Origin: Paraspadella gotoi
Taxonomy: Eukaryota; Chaetognatha
Length of the DNA: 64,000 bases
Direction of reading: 5' to 3'
Assembly (NCBI GenBank): GCA_051294375.1
Contig: CM119266.1
Span: forward strand, 15,555,405-15,619,404
The position numbers and the translations under genes were made by a program. The notes beneath the pieces are model-generated. The model had not been told where the DNA came from. It worked only from the letters and a program-made list of their open reading frames with translations, and ran no database searches. How positions within the stretch are numbered: position 1 is the first letter of the stretch; each line of letters begins with the position of its first letter. Shown in pieces: positions 26,120 to 37,383 of the stretch.

Positions 26120-29100
26120 TTGATGAGAATTTAATGAGAATAAATAAAGAGAGAAGCCGGCGAAACTAGTAGTAAATAGAGAATCATACGCGGCGGGCTT
26201 CATCGGGTTTAACTGGATTTTAAAAATAGAAAGTTTAATCGAAATGTCTTGTTCTTTTTAAATTAATTTTTCTTTTTTTTTCTGACGATATAACGCGGGG
26301 TCTTTCATTTCATAGCAGCAGAGTATCTTGCCTCCGCTGGTTTCTGAACGAAACCGCGCGTGACTCCCACTTTCCCCAAAAGTTTTCACCTTCTTTCTCT
26401 CTCTCTCTTTCTCACTTCTCACCCGCGACTAATGTTGTAAGCGGCTCGTTTAAAAAGTTCTTTAAATAATAAATGATCCTTTCTCGACCCTTTTTTTCAT
26501 TTTCTCTCCCTCCGACCCCCATTTCTCTCTCATTTTTGGCCACAAAATCTCCCATTTGCCTTTTGTTTATCCGCCCGTTCGGCTTTCATCGCGCCCTCTT
26601 CCCTTTTTATTTACCTCCAGTCCGCGTCGTCGTGGATCGATGCCAAAATTCCATCATCGCCGAGAATCAAGCGGCACACAGCTCGGTGGAGGACAGAAGC
26701 ACTTGCGAGAAGGAGAACGTCATCAGGGGAGAGGTTCGTTTAAGCAATTAATTAATTAATCAATCAATCAATAAATCGATCGAGCTATTTATCACCTAAT
26801 ATATTAGTTAATAAATTGAATTAAACAGATATTCATTCAATCAAGCAATCATTCGCTGTTTTTTTATATTAATTTGTATTTAATTATTGTAGTCACACTT
26901 TCTCAACGTCAACACTCCCCTGCAACTCGGGGGTGTCTCCAAGCGAAAGTTCTCCAGCCCGGGCAATCCCAACCCGGATTTCAAAGGATGCATCAAAAAC
27001 CTCGTCCACAACGGAGTCGTAAGTGTCTATCATTCATTATTTCCATATTTTTTTCCCTTTGTTTGTTTGTTTTTGTTTATTTCATAATTCACACACCCTT
27101 CCTCTCCCCTTAAGATGTACGATCTGGAGGTGGGCGCTAACGGGGAGTCCAAGCGCGCCTATCCTGGATGCTCCGAGTTGGACAAAATGTGCGGCCATTC
27201 TTCGCGCGGGGGACCCAAGTGCGTCCACGGGAAATGCATCGCCAGCCTCACGCAAGGATTCATCGGCTGCAACTGCGATCCCATGTGGGGCGGGCGGAGA
27301 TGCAATAAAAGTAAGGCGAAATGGATATTGTTGTAGTTATTAAGCAAAACAGCATTAACAATTAAAATAGTCAAAAAGAGATAAATGAAAGAAGAAACTA
27401 ATGAATAAAAGAACGAATGAACCAATGAATGAATAGATAAAAAATGACTTAATCAAAATGAATGAATTAACCAATAAAAGAATAAATGAAATAAATGAAG
27501 CAATGAATGAATTTTTGTATCTCGCTCCCAGGAACGCCGATCAAGTCATTCGAGAAGGAGTCGTTCATCCAGTATCGCCTCCTCGACGCCGTCTTCGATC
27601 ATCTCTCCCTTCGTCGAGGCAGCATCTCCTTGTCCTTCAGGACGAGAGACACGGAGGGCTTCATCTTCTCCGCCACCACTTCCAACACCGTCGAATACAC
27701 CATCCTGGAGGTGAGTTCTGGTTCAGGTCGGCGTTGAAGTTGGAGGAGATTTAAATTGAGGAGTTAAATTTAAAAAAAAAAGGCACTAGGGTTTTGAATA
27801 TTTAATTTTCAGACAAACTTTAAGTACAAACAACTCCATACTTTAAAATGGATGTATTGTGGACGCAACAAGTATTCAATTTTAAATTAATTTTCTTATT
27901 TTCAAACATTGTGAAACGTAGAAAGTCATTATTTAAATTTAGAAACTTAATACAAAGGGCCAAATAAAGCGGTCGAACCATGTACACGCATCTTTTAAAT
28001 TTTTTTTTTTTGGATAAAAAATAAAAAGATTTTGATCGTTGAATTAAAAATAAATGCTTATCACTCACAATCTTCAAAATCAATTCCCCCCGTAGATCGT
28101 GGACAAGCGCATTCAGTTCCGCTACAACCTCGGCTACCGCGAGAACGTCCTCCGCCTCTCCGAGATCGAGGTCAACGACGGCCAGTGGCACCACGTCGTC
28201 GTCGAGCGGTTCGGGAAGGAAGTGGCCATCATGCTCGACGGCGGAGAGGGCGCCGGCTACAACTACACTTTCGGCGATATCATGGTGCGTAAGATAGGAT
28301 GGGAACCGTAGGGTTGGGGACTGAGTGCGTTTGCGAAATTTTAGGAGCACTTTTTGTGGACATTGATTAACAAGTTACCCTACGGAGCAACTCTTACAAT
28401 TTTACATGAAAATTACCTAATGCGTCTTTGTTAATCTATTTAAACAGTTTTAACAACCTCAAAAGCAGCCCTAAAATCAGTCTCCCGTTCAGAAAAAAAA
28501 ATAGAAAAAAATTAGACCCAGTTTAGCTAAATTTGTGTAAATGATTCGATCCATCAGCCCGTTTTCTGATCCCCCTTTTTTTAGGGTCACAGGGAAATCG
28601 GTCTGAGCAGAGACCAAGTCTTCGTCGGAGCCAAAGTTGATCCCACCGGGGCTGGGACCTACGTCATCAGCAAAGATCTCGAAAACAGTCAGTTGGGGGC
28701 GGCGGGGGAAAGGGTTCTTAAGAGGGCAGTGGGTGGGAAATTGGAAGTTGAAAAACTGCTTTGGAAAAACATTTCAGGGACACATAATATTTTTCTCTTA
28801 ACGAAACAAAAAAATAAAAACAAAAACAAAAACAAAGAAAAGAAAAAAAAACTGGAAAAAGAAAAAAATCCTTTCTCAACACAATAGTCACTTTTATCTG
28901 CTTTCTTCACAGGCTGCATGACCGACATTCGCGTGGACAACAAGGTGCTGCCCATGGACGGCCTGGAAGACTCACAGCACGCCATGATCATCCTCACGGA
29001 AAACGTGATCGCCGACTGTCCCTCTTCCGCCTGTCAGCACTTTCGCGCCTGTCCTTCAGGGCAAAAGTGCGTCGATCTCTGGCGCCTGGCCGAGTGCCGA

Positions 29101-29351
29101 TGTCCGCACGGCAATATCAAAGTAAGGAGAGGGGTGAAGAGGTGAAATGAGTGGTAGGACAAATGACAAGAAAATATAAACAGAGAGATGATGATAAAAT
29201 ATTGCTAAAAACGCCCGGGATGAGGAGAAACAGCCATTAGGGCGATCCTTTTTTTACGGGCCCTCCTTGGGGTCTTCCCGCTTAACTTTATGCTTATAAA
29301 CTATCGATTTGTAAAAGTACCAAAGACAAAGTAATTTTAATTAAGACCAAG

Positions 29352-29398
<47 letters not shown>

Positions 29399-31564
29399 GA
29401 GAGAGAGAGAGAAAGAGAAAACTAAAAAAGAAAGAAAAAAGAAAAAAAGAAAGAAAAAAGAAGAAAAGAAAAAAAGAAAGAAAGAAAGAAAGAAGAAAGA
29501 AAGACAGAAAGAAAGTTCTACTAATTTGAAGAAAATAGGAAAGCGGGAAAAAGAAGAAAGACACGCGTTTTATGTCAGAACGATGCAAGAGAAGGTGGAA
29601 AGAAGCCTTTCTCCTTTTCTTTCACCCCTCCGTTCGGAATTGATTAAATTTGAATTATGTAAAGAATTCAATTATTCTTGTTCGAGTTAAAATTAATTTA
29701 ATATTTTTTCGTTAGAGGAAGCGTTGGAAAAGGAGAAAAAACTTAAGAGAAGAAAGAAATATAAGAACAGATGGCGCTGTTGAATATGCCGAGTTCGGCC
29801 GAGTTTATTTTTGTCAACGAAGATGCAAAGGAACCTATTCGATTTCCTCTTGGGACGTCGTTTGCACCAACGACGTTTCGGTCGATTGACTTCTTCTTTG
29901 CGTTCGACGACCGCATCTCACCCGACACCTCCCTCCCACAACTTCCCCCTCCTCGCCTCTCCCCCCCTCCCGCGACAGGACCCCAAGGACCCAACGAAGT
30001 GCCTCTACATGGGCCCCTGCATCTCCAACCCTTGCCAAAACGGCGCCACCTGCCAAAACGTTGGCGTCGACTTCAAGTGCAAATGTCACGAAGGCTTCAG
30101 GGGCAAAATGTGCCACGTTCAAGTGTGTGAAATCTTTTTTCTTTTTTTAAATTCTTTTCCCTTTGATTTTTTGTTTTCCTTAATTTCAATTAAATTTATC
30201 TCTCAATTTTTCTTCGCAGATTTTACCGGCCGCGGCGGTTCTTTCATCAGAAGCTCTAGTTGCAATACTCATATGCATCCTCATATTATTAGGTGATTTT
30301 TTGTGTATTGATTCATTGATTCATTTATTGATTAAATGGTTCCATACTATTATTTTTTTGTTTATTTAGAGAAAAAAAGTTTCATTCGTCACAAACAAAG
30401 ATTTGATATACAATATTAGCGTACTTGTTTCGACTCTTATTTTGTCGAGTCTTCATCAGCGCAAAGTTTTTTTTATTATTTAAATATCGATTTACTAATT
30501 ATTTGACTCTTAATTAAAATCCCCCACACCCCAGTCCTCGTGCTGGCCTTCATCGTCTACACCAGAAGGAGGGAGAGACGCAGGAAGGAAATGGCGATAT
30601 TTCCTCCGGACGACGACATCAGAGAGAACATCATGGCGTACGACGAAGAGGGTCCCGGCGAAGAGGACCAGGACGCCTACGACATCACGCGCCTGCGCAA
30701 ACCCATCGGGAGCCACGCACGCGGCGAGGTTATGCCCCTCGGCTTCGTCGGGCATCCGTCCGCCCACCACATCAGCGGGCACCACACTCTGGATCCCCGG
30801 ATGGGACTTGCCGGTATGTTAGAGGTGTTTTAGAGGTGAAAACTTAAAATTTGTTTTGTTTGTTATATNNNNNNNNNNGGAAAAGTAAGTTCTCCATTGA
30901 TTGTTATGAGTTTTTGACCGACGTCAACTTCAGCTTTCAAACCTCTTNNNNNNNNNNNNNNNNNNNNNNNNNNNNNNNNNNNNNNNNNNNNNNNNNNNNN
31001 NNNNNNNNNNNNNNNNNNNNNNNNNNNNNNNNNNNNNNNNNNNNNNNNNNNNNNNNNNNNNNNNNNNNNNNNNNNNNNNNNNNNNNNNNNNNNNNNNNNN
31101 NNNNNNNNNNNNNNNNNNNNNNNNNNNNNNNNNNNNNNNNNNNNNNNNNNNNNNNNNNNNNNNNNNNNNNNNNNNNNNNNNNNNNNNNNNNNNNNNNNNN
31201 NNNNNNNNCGCCGCCGCACGATTGTCTGCACGACTTTGCCTTCGAGGTTGGAATTGGAGGAGAAGGATTGGTTTGGGCGAGAAGGCATCTTTCTAAAATA
31301 CTTCATGATAATATATTAATTAATTTATTAATTATATTGAAAGGATTGAACTAAACATTATTAAAAACTATTTCTTTCTCACGACATTACGATCTTAATC
31401 ATCCCAATCATACTTTTCTCTCTTTTCCTTTCTTTTCTTTTCTTTTCTTTTCTTTTCTTTTCTTTTCTTTTCTTTTCTTTTCTTTTCTTTTCTTTTCTTT
31501 TCTTTTCTTTTCTTTCGTCTCCTCTCTACAAACCCCAGGGTAACGGATCGATAGCGGGTTCTCT
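5628..31564 (+). CDS. CadN: Neural-cadherin (type III classical cadherin), N-terminus missing, C-terminus in gaps
   Basis: Calcium-dependent homophilic adhesion receptor that binds catenins; in flies it guides axons. Exons: 5628-5716, 6577-6732, 8125-8244, 8639-8758, 9132-9325, 10170-10285, 10379-10485, 10699-10909, 12251-12457, 12529-12659, 12976-13143, 13270-13372, 13461-13528, 16510-16611, 17522-17666, 17960-18108, 18197-18277, 18364-18524, 18932-19065, 19144-19231, 19344-19507, 19842-20048, 20121-20256, 20334-20512, 22173-22265, 22702-22847, 23138-23438, 24037-24167, 24354-24542, 24939-25096, 26621-26733, 26893-27018, 27115-27310, 27532-27710, 28096-28284, 28585-28687, 28913-29121, 29979-30122, 30220-30292, 30535-30813, part of 31209-31246 and 31539-31564. 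All junction phases agree, about 2010 residues. Order: cadherin repeats, membrane-proximal region, EGF-LamG-EGF-LamG-EGF, membrane helix, catenin tail. Exon 23138-23438 has one extra base. Two LamG domains favour CadN over DE-cadherin, which has one. Confidence 0.93.
6034..6362 (+). mobile_element. GC-rich island, possible decayed Gypsy gag fragment
   Basis: A 330-base GC-rich block sits in an AT-rich CadN intron. It encodes no cadherin sequence and no splice borders link it to neighbouring exons. In one plus frame a stretch from about 6150 has an RFG motif followed about 15 residues later by PFTGNA, a spacing seen in the gag C-terminus of arthropod Ty3/Gypsy elements. Frameshifts and stops break the frame. 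The identification is tentative. Confidence 0.3.
8286..8473. mobile_element. MITE-like element with 19-bp perfect terminal inverted repeats
   Basis: TTTCGCCGACCGCGGTTAT at 8286-8304 is exactly inverted at 8455-8473. The 150-base core is AT-rich on the left and carries CCCTAA/AACCCTAACC telomere-like motifs on the right (8370-8452). No coding capacity is present and I could not define a target-site duplication. It lies in the CadN intron 8245-8638. Confidence 0.6.
11629..11727 (+). repeat. (TC)n microsatellite in CadN intron
   Basis: More than 35 uninterrupted CT units, then a short imperfect tail, within intron 10910-12250. The rest of that intron shows no recognisable element. Confidence 0.95.
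13537..13622 (+). repeat. (TC)n microsatellite directly after a CadN donor
   Basis: The tract begins nine bases after the exon end at 13528 (CAG|GTAATTTTCTCTC), so it is contiguous with the 5' splice site. Confidence 0.9.
15054..15158 (+). repeat. (TC)n microsatellite
   Basis: CT dinucleotides with occasional TCC interruptions in the 3.0-kb CadN intron. Confidence 0.9.
15475..15571 (+). repeat. (TC)n microsatellite
   Basis: Almost pure CT tract of about 95 bases in the same CadN intron. Confidence 0.9.
17052..17152 (-). repeat. Interspersed repeat, copy 1 (left part)
   Basis: The reverse complement of this 101-base segment matches 61450-61550 with a few substitutions. Shared blocks include GAGTCTTGATTGAAAGCTTG and TCTTGTAAGAGTGATGGAGG. 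It lies in CadN intron 16612-17521. Confidence 0.8.
19561..19675 (+). repeat. (TTCC)n tetranucleotide repeat
   Basis: CTTC/TTCC units in CadN intron 19508-19841. Confidence 0.9.
20513..22172 (+). other. CadN intron of 1.7 kb
   Basis: AT-rich with polypyrimidine stretches. No exon, repeat unit or RNA gene was recognised. Confidence 0.6.
22918..23085 (+). repeat. (CTTT)n tetranucleotide repeat
   Basis: TTTC/CTTT units with slips fill most of the CadN intron 22848-23137. Confidence 0.9.
26029..26116 (+). repeat. (AG)n microsatellite
   Basis: Pure AG tract of about 87 bases in CadN intron 25097-26620. That intron otherwise shows only AT-rich unique sequence. Confidence 0.95.
29352..29516 (+). 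repeat. (AG)n followed by (AAAG)n low-complexity purine tract
   Basis: AG dinucleotides to about 29412, then GAAA/AAAG units to 29516, in CadN intron 29122-29978. Confidence 0.9.
30220..30604 (+). other. CadN: CadN transmembrane helix
   Basis: Exon 30220-30292 codes ILPAAAVLSSEALVAILICI and ILLL. The next exon (30535-30813) continues VLVLAFIVYTRRRERRRKEM. Together they form one hydrophobic helix followed by a basic stop-transfer stretch. Flies have two alternative versions of the membrane exon; only one copy is visible here. Confidence 0.9.
30535..31564 (+). other. CadN: CadN cytoplasmic tail, catenin-binding, broken by gaps
   Basis: FPPDDDIRENIMAYDEEGPG and EEDQDAYDITRLRKPIG match the juxtamembrane p120/beta-catenin tail of CadN. 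After a 261-base gap, 31209-31246 gives PPHDCLHDFAFE. It ends GAG|GTTGG, and exon 31539-31564 continues GNGSIAGSL, the conserved FxFEGxGSxAGSLSSL-type beta-catenin site, before the next gap at 31565. The final codons are unsequenced. Confidence 0.85.
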
Positions 31565-32625
31565 NNNNNNNNNNNNNNNNNNNNNNNNNNNNNNNNNNNN
31601 NNNNNNNNNNNNNNNNNNNNNNNNNNNNNNNNNNNNNNNNNNNNNNNNNNNNNNNNNNNNNNNNNNNNNNNNNNNNNNNNNNNNNNNNNNNNNNNNNNNN
31701 NNNNNNNNNNNNNNNNNNNNNNNNNNNNNNNNNNNNNNNNNNNNNNNNNNNNNNNNNNNNNNNNNNNNNNNNNNNNNNNNNNNNNNNNNNNNNNNNNNNN
31801 NNNNNNNNNNNNNNNNNNNNNNNNNNNNNNNNNNNNNNNNNNNNNNNNNNNNNNNNNNNNNNNNNNNNNNNNNNNNNNNNNNNNNNNNNNNNNNNNNNNN
31901 NNNNNNNNNNNNNNNNNNNNNNNNNNNNNNNNNCGTCTCTTCGCCGTAGGGCGAAACCACAGAAAGAGAGAGACGATTAGAGGAACGGGGAGGGCCTTTC
32001 GCTCAAAGGCGCCCCGATGGCGCCGACTCAGNNNNNNNNNNNNNNNNNNNNNNNNNNNNNNNNNNNNNNNNNNNNNNNNNNNNNNNNNNNNNNNNNNNNN
32101 NNNNNNNNNNNNNNNNNNNNNNNNNNNNNNNNNNNNNNNNNNNNNNNNNNNNNNNNNNNNNNNNNNNNNNNNNNNNNNNNNNNNNNNNNNNNNNNNNNNN
32201 NNNNNNNNNNNNNNNNNNNNNNNNNNNNNNNNNNNNNNNNNNNNNNNNNNNNNNNNNNNNNNNNNNNNNNNNNNNNNNNNNNNNNNNNNNNNNNNNNNNN
32301 NNNNNNNNNNNNNNNNNNNNNNNNNNNNNNNNNNNNNNNNNNNNNNNNNNNNNNNNNNNNNNNNNNNNNNNNNNNNNNNNNNNNNNNNNNNNNNNNNNNN
32401 NNNNNNNNNNNNNNNNNNNNNNNNNNNNNNNNNNNNNNNNNNNNNNNNNNNNNNNNNNNNNNNNNNNNNNNNNNNNNNNNNNNNNNNNNNNNNNNNNNNN
32501 NNNNNNNNNNNNNNNNNNNNNNNNNNNNNNNNNNNNNNNNNNNNNNNNNNNNNNNNNNNNNNNNNNNNNNNNNNNNNNNNNNNNNNNNNNNNNNNNNNNN
32601 NNNNNNNNNNNNNNNNNNNNNNNNN
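30869..32625. other. Four assembly gaps around the CadN 3' end
   Basis: N runs at 30869-30878, 30948-31208, 31565-31933 and 32032-32625. The 98 bases at 31934-32031 lie between two gaps. One frame reads V-S-S-P and then TAG at 31947-31949, which might be the CadN stop, but the frame cannot be anchored. Confidence 0.95.
31421..31516 (+). repeat. (CTTTT)n pentanucleotide repeat
   Basis: TCTTT units run to 22 bases before the CadN exon at 31539, supplying the polypyrimidine tract of its acceptor. Confidence 0.9.
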
Positions 32626-35128
32626 AGAGAAGGAGATTTACAGTGAAATATTGTCGAGGATGGTAATGACATAGAATAAACGCTTCGTTGGGTTCATTTT
32701 CGGATTGATAAACCATAGTAAGAGCACAACCCCTTCCTAGTTCATTTTAATGTCATTAGAGATTAGCATAGCCGCCTCTGTCCCCCCACACCAACTAAAG
32801 AAGTAATAGATGTAAACCTATCATCATATATACTTGTACTACTTTATCTTGGTAATTAAAGTTTCTCTTTGAAGTTAGATGCATTATTTCTTTTTTTTTT
32901 CCCTTTAAATCCGTCCGCCCTTCCGGTCGCTGGTCGAACCCTTAACCCACAGAAGTTCGCTTCAACCTCAACCGACTCTGAGATCTGAGACCGAGGCAAC
33001 CGCCCCTCTCTCCCAGTCCCTTACCGCCCGTTCCCTTAGAGATCTCTTGATATGAAAATGAACCTCATAAACGGTAAAAAAAATATTTGTCATTTTTAAC
33101 GCAAAGCGCGGGGAAAAAAACTTTGAGTCGGAATTTAGTTACCCTTTGACCTCTTGTCTTAGGGGCTTTGGGTCTTAGGGTCAAGAGGAGTAGTAGCTTA
33201 ATACTTTTTTTTAATACGCCGCTTTATTTAAATTTCTTTTTTTGCTCGTCTTTTGCTCGATTCAACGATCTCCAAAACTCTGCACCAAATTCGCTTCAAG
33301 CTTTATTTCACTTGCTTTATTTTTTCACGTTTCGTGGCGCTGCACTCAAGATAGATTAATTATTAAATTATTTAAACGGCTAAAATTGAAACTCATGATT
33401 TGAATGTGAAACTGTGCTTTTTGAGTATAAAACGTTTGCGCATCACACTAGACGCTAATTTTATAAATTTTATAAAACTTTCCTAAAGATTCAAGTAATT
33501 CTGTACAGGAGGATATATGAGAGACGCATCCGTACAATTGTCTCATGTGCTTAACAATGAGGAGCACTGACGCGAAAATCACGCTTATATCGCTATTCAA
33601 AGAAGAATCTATGGCACCTATCTTAGAAAATAATAAGCTATGAGACTCTTAACCATCCATTTCGAATTTTTCTTTTAGCCCCGTCTTACTATCTGTCTCT
33701 CTCTCTCTCTCTCCTTCCCTCCCTTTTTTTCATTTTTGTTTTAACCGAAACTCAACGAAGGATGCGGATTATTACGTAATTCGTGATGCGCCAGCGCCAT
33801 CTGCGTCAGGAAAGGCAAAAAAAGAAAAGGAAACCGAAAGGAAAAAGCGCGAGTCGAATTTGGGGCGGAATCGTCGAACAAAAGCGCCCTCTACTCCCCC
33901 CCTTTGTTTTTTAACCGGGACGACCCCGCAATCTCTCTTGTTTTCTCGTCAGAGTCCACATTTTTGCATATCATTGTGTTTAAAATCTTCTTTTTTTTAT
34001 TGTCGATCTTATGTTGATACAAACAATAGGTTCTGTTTATTATTGTTTTTTGTTTGTATTTGAAAACAAACGAGCAAACGGAGGTTTTACGAATGAAATA
34101 TTCCAATCAAGTTGTTTTTTTTTTACGTCGTATCTTTTTTAATATTAATTATTTATCGAAAGTCCTTCACGTTCGACAAAAAATTCCTTTTATTTTTCCT
34201 ATTTTTTTAAAAAATGAACGTGGAAAATGTCCATTTAAAATTAAATTCACAACCGCTACTCACAGTTTAAAACGACAGAATTCATAAATTTGAATTATTT
34301 TAAAATACGATTGGACCGTTTGTCTTTTGTTGCCGAATTCAATCGATTAGATTCGATGTTCATTAAATATACGCATTGTATCTCGCTTAACGTGTGATCT
34401 GTATATACGACTACTAATACTTAGAATGTTGCATTCCACACTTTTTGCAGTACACTAATTCCCAAAGAACGGAGGCGTTCTATGAGTTACGGTGAGAGGT
34501 GTGATATGGATTTTTAAAAAAAAAGAAAATATTACCCGAATATTTCCGAAGATAATGGAAAAGAAATGTCGACTACAATTTTTTTTTTGTTTTTGCATGA
34601 TGGAAGCGACTTCATTTTCGCTCGTTCGCCGAATCGAAAAGAGAAAATAGATTAAGAGCGAACTCCCCCACAAAGCAATCACTAAACACAAAAGAATCTA
34701 TCATGCTTGGTTGTACATTAAGATTGTATCGTGTTTCCTTGAACAAAAAAAAACGTCCGTTTTTATCCGCACCCTCGTTCCTGTTTGTGAAAATATCAAT
34801 GCAACCGAGGTCCGGTACCCACATCCGGGTACATCCCCCTCCCCTCTTCTCTTTTTTCCTCTCCGATCGATCTCTCCCTACCTCTATCCCCTTGCCCCTT
34901 TTTCCCAACCCGACCTCTCTCACCCACTTGCCGGCAACAGCGCAGATGGAAATTTGCATTTGCAACGAGACATCATCGCGAAATAATTTATTGATTGCGA
35001 TGAAACAACAAAATGCAAGAGGCACATCGCGCTGACTGCAGATCGACGCTTGATTGTATCTCTTCTCATTGCACTCAAGCTTTATTACACCCGACGATTC
35101 TCTCTTAACGTTTCCACCGTTCCCATTC

Positions 35129-35238
35129 TCTCTCTCTCTCTCTCTCTCATCTCTCTCTCAGAGTCTCTGCATCATCTCTCTCTCTCATCTCTCTCTCTGC
35201 TCCTCTCTCATCTCCTCTCTCTCTCTCTCATTCTCTCT
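35129..35238 (+). repeat. (TC)n microsatellite, interrupted
   Basis: CT runs interrupted by CATC and CAGAG in intergenic DNA. Confidence 0.85.
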
Positions 35239-36463
35239 CACGGGCCTCTCGGGTTTATGGTCAATAAGCGCAAGCAACGATCACGCTCGCACGAACGCAC
35301 ATCGTTTTTATTTCGCTTATTTAGATTCGCGTAAAAGAAAACCAAATTTTGTACGCATCATAAGTACGACCAAACGTCGCTTTCGTAAGTTATTTTAATA
35401 CAACTGTTTCGTTGTTTTCTTTTATTTTAATTTTCTAACAGAACGGTAGTTTGAGTGTATTATATTTATCAATACAATGACTCCGTCTCTCGTTTCTTAA
35501 AAAAAAGGAATTTATACACTGCGTTTTATTCATCAATTTCCCCTGATTCGGTTTTCATCGCCGAACTAAACTTGCTTCCGCGCGCGCCCCTCCCTCCCTG
35601 TCTCGACTCCATCTCCACCCGTAATCCATTATGGCCGATAACGCATTAAGTGTAAATGTATATATTCACCGTCCGTTTGCTTTAATCGACTTTTTTTTTT
35701 CCGTTATATTAAAAACTCGTACAGTTACGTTGTTAAAACTCGGTTTCATTTGTCATTTTCTTTTTTATCTTCTTAACAATGGTAAAAAAAAAAACAGCAC
35801 TGTCATGCGATAACATTTTAGATTTAATTTCCGCTTCACCATTAATTTATATTATTTTATTGCCAGTGACAAACGTGCTTGTGCTTGTTATCAACGCATT
35901 GTAATTGATGCAACGAGTAATTTTTATCTTACATGTTTTATTTCGCCTCATCAAGCTGCAGCATTTAATCGCGAAAAGAAACCCAGCGATCGAATCGAAG
36001 CAGAACGACGTAGACTTCGATCGTTAGTCCTTTGTTTTGTCCGCTCCGTTTCCGCGCTATGCGCTGCCATTACGTCGTTTTGATTCTTTGTAAGCTATTT
36101 CTCTCTTTGCGTATATTTTATTGAATATTCTTACCATCATTATAGTTACCACGTTATGTTGGTATGTGTTTATACCTGGGGCCCTCAAAAAGTCAACATT
36201 GAATCTGTAATAAAATCTCAAGCTCTGTATGAACATCGCGGTTTATTTCAAAAAGGGAAAAAAAACTATTATAGACAGACAGAGAGATAAACATATATTT
36301 AATTTTTTGTTTTGTTTAGAAGTAAATAAAAAAGAAGCTGAAAAAAATAATGGAGGCTGATACAAAATTAATTAGTTATAAGTCATAAATGGTTATTCTA
36401 GACTCTAGAGTCATCATATTATTTAATTTATGAACGAGTAAGACGACTGATTTAAATCTTAAA

Positions 36464-36465
<2 letters not shown>

Positions 36466-36546
<81 letters not shown>
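36466..36546 (+). repeat. (AG)n microsatellite
   Basis: AG tract of about 80 bases in intergenic DNA upstream of the prominin-like gene. Confidence 0.95.
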
Positions 36547-37305
36547 CAGACAGAGAAAAGAAAAAAGAAAATGGGAAAAAAACAACCGTGTGCTCGAATT
36601 TCAAATCCAGGTTCAAACCTGGCCTTCCGCAAAAAAAACCAGCATCATCAGAGGACCCCCTGATTTTTCTATCGATCTCCGGTTCCTAGTTATTCCTCTT
36701 TAATTTCCGCTTAAATCGAGGATGGAATTCCCGTTTCCAAAAACATCAGAACAACAAGGAACAATCGAATTTATAACACGGAAAGTCCCAGAAAAAGTAA
36801 ATGATGTAATCGGGAGAAGGGGAGGAAATTAATTAAGCGCGACGGTCGAACCTGTTGCCCCTGAGCCAGCCAATAGGAGTTTTTCGTCACGAACGTTATA
36901 CTTGACAAATCAGAGAACGAGAAGCCCCTCTCGGCCAATCAGGTTTGTCTTTAATCGATGGGCAACTGACGTCTTCGGGGTGGCGCTCCGGCCGGAGTCG
37001 AGAGGCAGGTCTCGTGACCAAATCAGCGTCAGTAGGTGGTCATGAAAGCCTTGAGTTAATCTTTGGTCAATATTGCTATAAAGATTAAACAAGGCGTAAA
37101 ATAATTAGCTTTGTTAGATAACATATATTATATTATATATTATGAAATATTTAAGAAGGGTCCGGGAAAATAATTATAAGTTTTATGATCTTTTTAAAAA
37201 ATTCGTCATCAAACATATGATTTTTTGACTTATGAGACAGCTTAACCTTTTCATCTGTTTTGACATCAGAAAAAAATCAATACGAACCGAAAGGAAACCT
37301 TCATT

Positions 37306-37332
37306 TCAGTTCGAGCGGCTTAAGGAAAGAGG
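37306..37332 (+). promoter_or_regulatory. Possible Inr core promoter of the prominin-like gene
   Basis: TCAGTT at 37306-37311 fits the arthropod initiator TCAKTY, 76 bases before the ATG. GGACC at +25 resembles a downstream promoter element but is three bases too close. No TATA box is evident. This rests on motif match alone. Confidence 0.25.
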
Positions 37333-37383
37333 GACCAACATTTATTTAACCTACCCATTCTCAATATTTTAAATAAAAACAAA

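Larger units (their letters stand above)
24037..30122 (+). other. CadN: CadN exons 28-38: EGF-LamG-EGF-LamG-EGF cassette
   Basis: EGF1: CRADSCFNGGTCEHTPKGF continuing to CKCPPGYDGPRC (24109-24395). LamG1: from FHGNSYAWFPSLQTCYHSR to GCIKNLVHNGV (24411-27018), with the split LNDGEWHRLDVIW core. EGF2: CGHSSRGGPKCVHGKC to GRRCNK (27190-27310). LamG2: FEKESFIQYRLLDAVFDHLS to SCMTDIRVDNKVLP (27541-28955), with VNDGQWHHVVVERFG. EGF3: CISNPCQNGATCQNVGVDFK to GKMC (30020-30115). Two LamG domains with this spacing are the signature of CadN. Exon borders are conserved in phase throughout. Confidence 0.93.
32626..37383. other. Intergenic region between CadN and the prominin-like gene
   Basis: It probably begins with the CadN 3' UTR. 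The rest is AT-rich with no supportable exon on either strand. (TC)n tracts lie at 35129-35238 and, as (AG)n, at 36466-36546. No tRNA or other RNA gene was identified. Confidence 0.55.

Noticed and set aside
29337-29588. Minus-strand Ser/Phe-rich ORF
   Set aside because: Translation of (AG)n/(AAAG)n microsatellite.
30851-32716. Long ORFs made mostly of X residues
   Set aside because: They are artefacts of reading through assembly gaps.
36590-36640. Possible tRNA T-arm (CCAGGTTCAAACCTGG)
   Set aside because: No anticodon arm, D-arm or acceptor stem can be folded around it.
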